Positions 7,211 through 9,349 of a stretch of DNA of 9,349 nucleotides are shown piece by piece. Within the stretch, counting starts at the first letter, position 1. Each line of letters starts with the position of its first letter. The notes beneath the pieces were generated by a model. It was not told the origin of the DNA. It searched no databases and worked only from the letters and a program-made list of their open reading frames with translations. A program made the translations under genes and the position numbers. Source of the stretch: Clostridiaceae bacterium. GTDB taxonomy: Bacteria > Bacillota > Clostridia > Oscillospirales > QAMX01. The stretch spans positions 1 through 9,349 of the forward strand of contig JAEDGJ010000091.1 in NCBI GenBank assembly GCA_016297585.1, given 5' to 3'.

Positions 7211-7282
7211 AAAAAAACCCCTTTACCCCATGTTTTCCGGAAACACATCATACGGCAGACCGGATAAAAAGGGTAAAAGGGT
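7211..7282 (-). terminator. Terminator-like hairpin between the CBS gene and ktrA
   Basis: Read on the - strand, ACCCTTTTACCC (7282-7271) pairs along all 12 positions, with one U-G wobble, with GGGTAAAGGGGT (7228-7217). A run of further T (7216-7211) follows directly. The 42-nt apex can itself fold, since TCCGG and CCGGA are complementary. It starts 23 nt after the CBS gene stop, so it is probably that unit's terminator. It also lies 53 nt before the ktrA start and could act as an attenuator. Confidence 0.65.
7247..7276 (-). promoter_or_regulatory. Possible weak promoter for ktrA-kdpD-kdpE
   Basis: On the - strand TTACCC (7276-7271) lies 18 bp before TATGAT (7252-7247), which differs from the -10 consensus at one position. 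Transcription would begin near 7240, about 80 nt before the ktrA ATG. The -35 overlaps the left arm of the terminator hairpin, so transcripts from here would lack that arm. The -35 is poor; this is a tentative call made because the operon needs a promoter downstream of the CBS gene. Confidence 0.3.
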
Positions 7283-7305
7283 ATCGGCATCCGCGTTAAG
7301 ACCGT

Positions 7306-7731
7306 CTAAAGACAGGCTTCCTCTCCGCTTTTCCGGGAGAGCTCCGCGAGAGTTTCGATCATGGCGCGGCGGGTCAGAATGCCGCAGAGCACGCCGCGGC
7401 TGTCCACGATGGGGACGAAGTTCTGCCCGAGAGACGCGTCTACGGCCTCGTCCAGCGGCGCGTCGATGGACAGCGGCGGACAGAAATCGGTGCGCACGAG
7501 TTCCCGGATGCGGTGCTGCTCCTGCACCTTTTTGTCGGTGGTGCCGGCACGGAGCAGGAAGCGCAGGAAATCGCCCTCCGTCACGCAGCCTGCGTATTCC
7601 CCGCATTCGTTCAGCACGGGAACGGCGGTGTAGCCGTGCGCCGTGAACCGCTCCAGCCCCTGCCGGATCGTGTTGTTTTCGTACAGGAAGGCGATGGAAA
7701 CCTTCGGGATCATGATTTTTGCAATGTTCAT
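7306..7731 (-). CDS. Stand-alone CBS-pair protein
   Basis: The product is 141 aa and consists almost entirely of two CBS motifs (about 6-62 and 72-130), with no attached enzyme, channel or DNA-binding domain. The repeats are seen in GYTAVPVLNECGEYAGCVTEGDF and QNFVPIVDSRGVLCGILTRRA. Paired CBS motifs (Bateman modules) bind adenosine nucleotides, and in some Firmicutes c-di-AMP. The first repeat keeps the ligand-site pattern T51-x-x-D54. The second has T120-x-x-A123, so one of the two sites may be lost. The start follows GGAG (7742-7739) by 7 nt. It lies 101 nt after the yycI-like gene and before the terminator-like hairpin upstream of ktrA. A role as an energy or nucleotide sensor is inferred from the family; the partner protein is unknown. 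Confidence 0.85.
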   Translation of the reverse strand: MNIAKIMIPKVSIAFLYENNTIRQGLERFTAHGYTAVPVLNECGEYAGCVTEGDFLRFLLRAGTTDKKVQEQHRIRELVRTDFCPPLSIDAPLDEAVDASLGQNFVPIVDSRGVLCGILTRRAMIETLAELSRKSGEEACL

Positions 7732-7743
7732 ATCGATTCTCCG

Positions 7744-7762
7744 GGATGCCGCCGGGGCATCC
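7744..7762 (-). other. Hairpin just upstream of the CBS gene ribosome binding site
   Basis: GGATGCC (7744-7750) and GGCATCC (7756-7762) form a perfect 7-bp stem with a 5-nt loop. On the - strand it ends one nucleotide or less before the GGAG ribosome binding site. No T run follows, so it is not a terminator. It may stabilise the mRNA end or influence ribosome access. Confidence 0.45.
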
Positions 7763-7792
7763 GTATGCGTTCATGGGGTGAAAAGGCGTTTT

Positions 7793-7834
7793 ACGGCAAG
7801 CCGTTTCGTCGGGCAGTTCCACGGCGGGCCGTTT
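7793..7834. repeat. Two copies of the palindrome ACGGC-NN-GCCGT, 28 bp apart
   Basis: ACGGCAAGCCGT (7793-7804) and ACGGCGGGCCGT (7821-7832) share all ten dyad positions and the two following T on the + strand; only the central dinucleotide differs. They lie in the 101-bp gap between the yycI-like gene and the CBS gene, the right copy ending at the yycI stop codon. They could be small mRNA hairpins (on the - strand the left one gives a G-CUUG-C loop) or paired operator sites, or chance in GC-rich DNA. Confidence 0.45.
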
Positions 7835-8609
7835 ATTCGGCAAGCACCGCGCTGCCGTCGAGGGCGTTGACATAGGTCACGACGCCGGAGCCGGTGATGC
7901 GCCACACGGGGACGAGCCGCACGCCGGCGCCGGGCAGCGTCTGCGCGACCCAGCCGGGGTCGATGGCGTCGATGCGCTCGATGGCGAGCCCCGACACGAT
8001 GGAGGCGTAGTCGATCAGCACGCCGCAGAGCCCCATCGGCTCGGCATCGGAGGCGGGCTGCGGCTCGCCGAGACAGACGCGGCCGGAGAGGGTGCAGCCG
8101 CCGTCGGCGTCGAAGGCAGAGCCGACGGTGCAGTTGAAGACGGGATAGCCGTCGATGTACTGACAGAGCGTTCCGCCGTCGGACGAGACCGAGGCGGTGT
8201 CCGACAGGGGAAGGGAGGCGAGCTTTTCGCGCAGGGAAGCGGCGTCGGCGCGGAAGGAAGCGCTGAAAATGCCGCCGGGGAGCCAGGAGAGCGTGCCGGA
8301 CCCGCTGCGGTAGCGGTCGCTGCCGCCGGAGCCGGACAGCTCGGTCTCGCCGAGGAAGGCGGCGGCGACGTCGGCCTCGGTCTCGCGGCTGCGGACGACG
8401 ACGCAGAGGCGGCGGTCGTCGCGCAGCTTGACGATCAGCGATTCGTCGACCTCGATGCCGCGCGATTTCAGCACGCGCACGGTGCCGTTGACCGATTCGC
8501 GGAAGTTTGAGGCCTCCGTGTATTTCAGATAGCCGAGCGTGGCAAGCAGGAAGAGATTGACCAGTACGAGCATACCGATCACGATGTTTTTGGCGCGGCT
8601 CCAATCCAT
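7833..8609 (-). CDS. YycI-like single-pass membrane protein
   Basis: The product is 258 aa. It opens with MDWSRAKNIVIGM followed by one hydrophobic helix (about 8-27). MDWS-K/R-x-K followed by a transmembrane helix is the hallmark of YycI (WalI), which with YycH binds and modulates the essential cell-wall kinase WalK in Bacillus-type Firmicutes. The rest (about 30-258) is predicted outside the membrane and rich in beta-strand-like stretches. The C-terminal end (PVWRITGSG...YVNALDGSAV) resembles the closing beta-hairpin of the YycI/PepSY-like fold. The start ATG (8609) has a weak AAGGG site 8-9 nt upstream. It follows the acyltransferase-like gene by 40 nt and is probably in the same transcript. 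No walR, walK, yycH or yycJ is present here, so the regulatory partner is uncertain; alternatively it is a YycI-fold envelope protein with another role. Confidence 0.7.
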   Translation of the reverse strand: MDWSRAKNIVIGMLVLVNLFLLATLGYLKYTEASNFRESVNGTVRVLKSRGIEVDESLIVKLRDDRRLCVVVRSRETEADVAAAFLGETELSGSGGSDRYRSGSGTLSWLPGGIFSASFRADAASLREKLASLPLSDTASVSSDGGTLCQYIDGYPVFNCTVGSAFDADGGCTLSGRVCLGEPQPASDAEPMGLCGVLIDYASIVSGLAIERIDAIDPGWVAQTLPGAGVRLVPVWRITGSGVVTYVNALDGSAVLAE

Positions 8610-8649
8610 AGTATAACCCTTATATGATGCGGTAAGGCCGCCTTTTTGA

Positions 8650-9349
8650 CTACATTTTGCCGAGAACGGTGAAAATAAAGGAGAGGATGAGCATCAGCAC
8701 GGGCTGATGCAGCAGATAGATCCAGAGGCTTTGTCTGCCGCAGGTCTCGAGAAAGGCGCAGCGGATCCTGTAGAAGCGGTCGGGGAACCGCTTCCCGAAG
8801 ATGGGACCGCCGAGCCAGGTGCCGAAGAGATAGACCGCAAACCACGGCAGCAGCGGGAAGTAGTCGAGCGTCGAAAAGCCCTCGCCGGGGAAGCCGAACG
8901 GAACGAGATACCACGCCCCGCCCGTGACGACACTGCGCAGCAGCAGGGACAGCGCGAACAGCGCACCGCAGACGGCGGGCTGGATCGCGCGCGGGATCTT
9001 CTTCCACAGCGGCGTGATCGCGGCGTACAGCAGCGTCGAGACCCCCAGAAACTGCAGGATGCCGAAGACGATCACGGCGCTGCGGTCGTAGAAGAAGGTG
9101 ACCAGCGTGACCGCGGCGCCCGCGAGCAGGATGCGCAGGCCGTGCTTCCAGTTGGAGCGGGAGACGGAGGCCGTGACGCCCGACATGGCGATAAAGATGC
9201 CGGCGCCCAAGGGGGACGCGACGCGGATGAAGGGATTTTCGACAAGCCAGCGCGGAAGACCGTAGAGATACGCCAGATCGTACAGCAGATGGTGTCCCGC
9301 CATCAGCAGGATCATCAGTCCGCGGATCCAGTCGAGCGCGTGGATCCTT
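8650..9349 (-). CDS. HGSNAT/DUF1624-type membrane acyltransferase-like protein (5' end outside window)
   Basis: An open frame runs to the window edge at 9349 and continues past it, giving at least 232 aa here. The reading frame before the first internal ATG (9315) encodes RIHALDWIRGL, the conserved entry motif of heparan-alpha-glucosaminide N-acetyltransferase-like (DUF1624) proteins. That ATG is therefore internal, and only a few N-terminal residues are probably missing. The motif is followed by MILLMAGHHLLYDLAY with the conserved His in the first membrane helix. Several further hydrophobic segments follow, and the C-terminus has GRQSLWIYLLHQPVLMLIL, typical of the family. Such proteins are polytopic and thought to transfer acetyl groups across the membrane to sugars; the bacterial substrates are largely unknown. 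It is upstream of the yycI-like gene by 40 nt, suggesting a small envelope-related operon. Confidence 0.82.
   Translation of the reverse strand, partial: RIHALDWIRGLMILLMAGHHLLYDLAYLYGLPRWLVENPFIRVASPLGAGIFIAMSGVTASVSRSNWKHGLRILLAGAAVTLVTFFYDRSAVIVFGILQFLGVSTLLYAAITPLWKKIPRAIQPAVCGALFALSLLLRSVVTGGAWYLVPFGFPGEGFSTLDYFPLLPWFAVYLFGTWLGGPIFGKRFPDRFYRIRCAFLETCGRQSLWIYLLHQPVLMLILSFIFTVLGKM

Noticed and set aside
7159..7305. c-di-AMP (ydaO/yuaA) or other K+-related riboswitch upstream of ktrA
   Set aside because: The conserved blocks of the ydaO aptamer are not visible, and the space is taken by a simple terminator-like hairpin.
7771..8604. A 277-codon - strand frame overlapping the yycI-like gene in another phase
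   Set aside because: It is a run of Arg, Ala and Leu typical of a frame-shifted GC-rich gene; the overlapping yycI-like frame has a membrane helix, a sensible composition and the family N-terminus.
8629..8647. Small hairpin GCGG-TAAGG-CCGC followed by CTTTTT on the + strand, between the yycI-like and acyltransferase genes
   Set aside because: The stem is only 4 bp, there is no + strand gene to terminate, and on the - strand it has no T run, so it is not a credible terminator.

Overview
The window is GC-rich DNA with strong GC preference at third codon positions. It also carries Gram-positive signals: AGGAGG-type ribosome binding sites, TATAAT promoters with 17-bp spacers, a PcrA helicase with the Gram-positive-style C-terminal extension, and a YycI homologue. 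I infer a high-GC member of the Clostridia (Firmicutes/Bacillota), possibly a gut Oscillospirales-type organism. No rRNA, tRNA, CRISPR array, insertion sequence or phage gene is visible, and no stretch above 300 bases lacks a gene.

Left part, + strand (1-3983): a cytoplasmic transglutaminase-like protein (85-1437) has its own promoter, ribosome binding site and terminator. It is followed by the DNA helicase gene pcrA/uvrD (1554-3983), which has a near-consensus extended -10 promoter. The two genes look like separate transcription units.

Centre, - strand (7282 down to 4049): a KtrA/TrkA-type RCK protein, a short KdpD-like histidine kinase and a KdpE-like response regulator lie in order ktrA-kdpD-kdpE. 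ktrA and kdpD are 28 nt apart, and kdpD and kdpE overlap by 8 nt. This looks like a potassium-homeostasis module: the kinase and regulator set expression and the RCK protein gates a K+ channel. Neither the channel subunit (KtrB/TrkH) nor kdpFABC is in the window. The kinase lacks the N-terminal KdpD and USP domains of classical KdpD. The operon converges on pcrA and shares a bidirectional terminator with it.

Right part, - strand (9349 down to 7306): an integral membrane acyltransferase-like protein (HGSNAT/DUF1624 type, cut by the window edge), a YycI-like single-pass membrane protein, and a stand-alone CBS-pair protein run in the same direction. A terminator-like hairpin follows the CBS gene and separates it from ktrA.

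I see mostly known families. The points that deserve attention are the stripped-down KdpD, the ktrA gene without a channel partner, the structured leader/terminator before ktrA, the solitary yycI, and an insertion in the helicase next to its ATP site. I found no convincing wholly new system.
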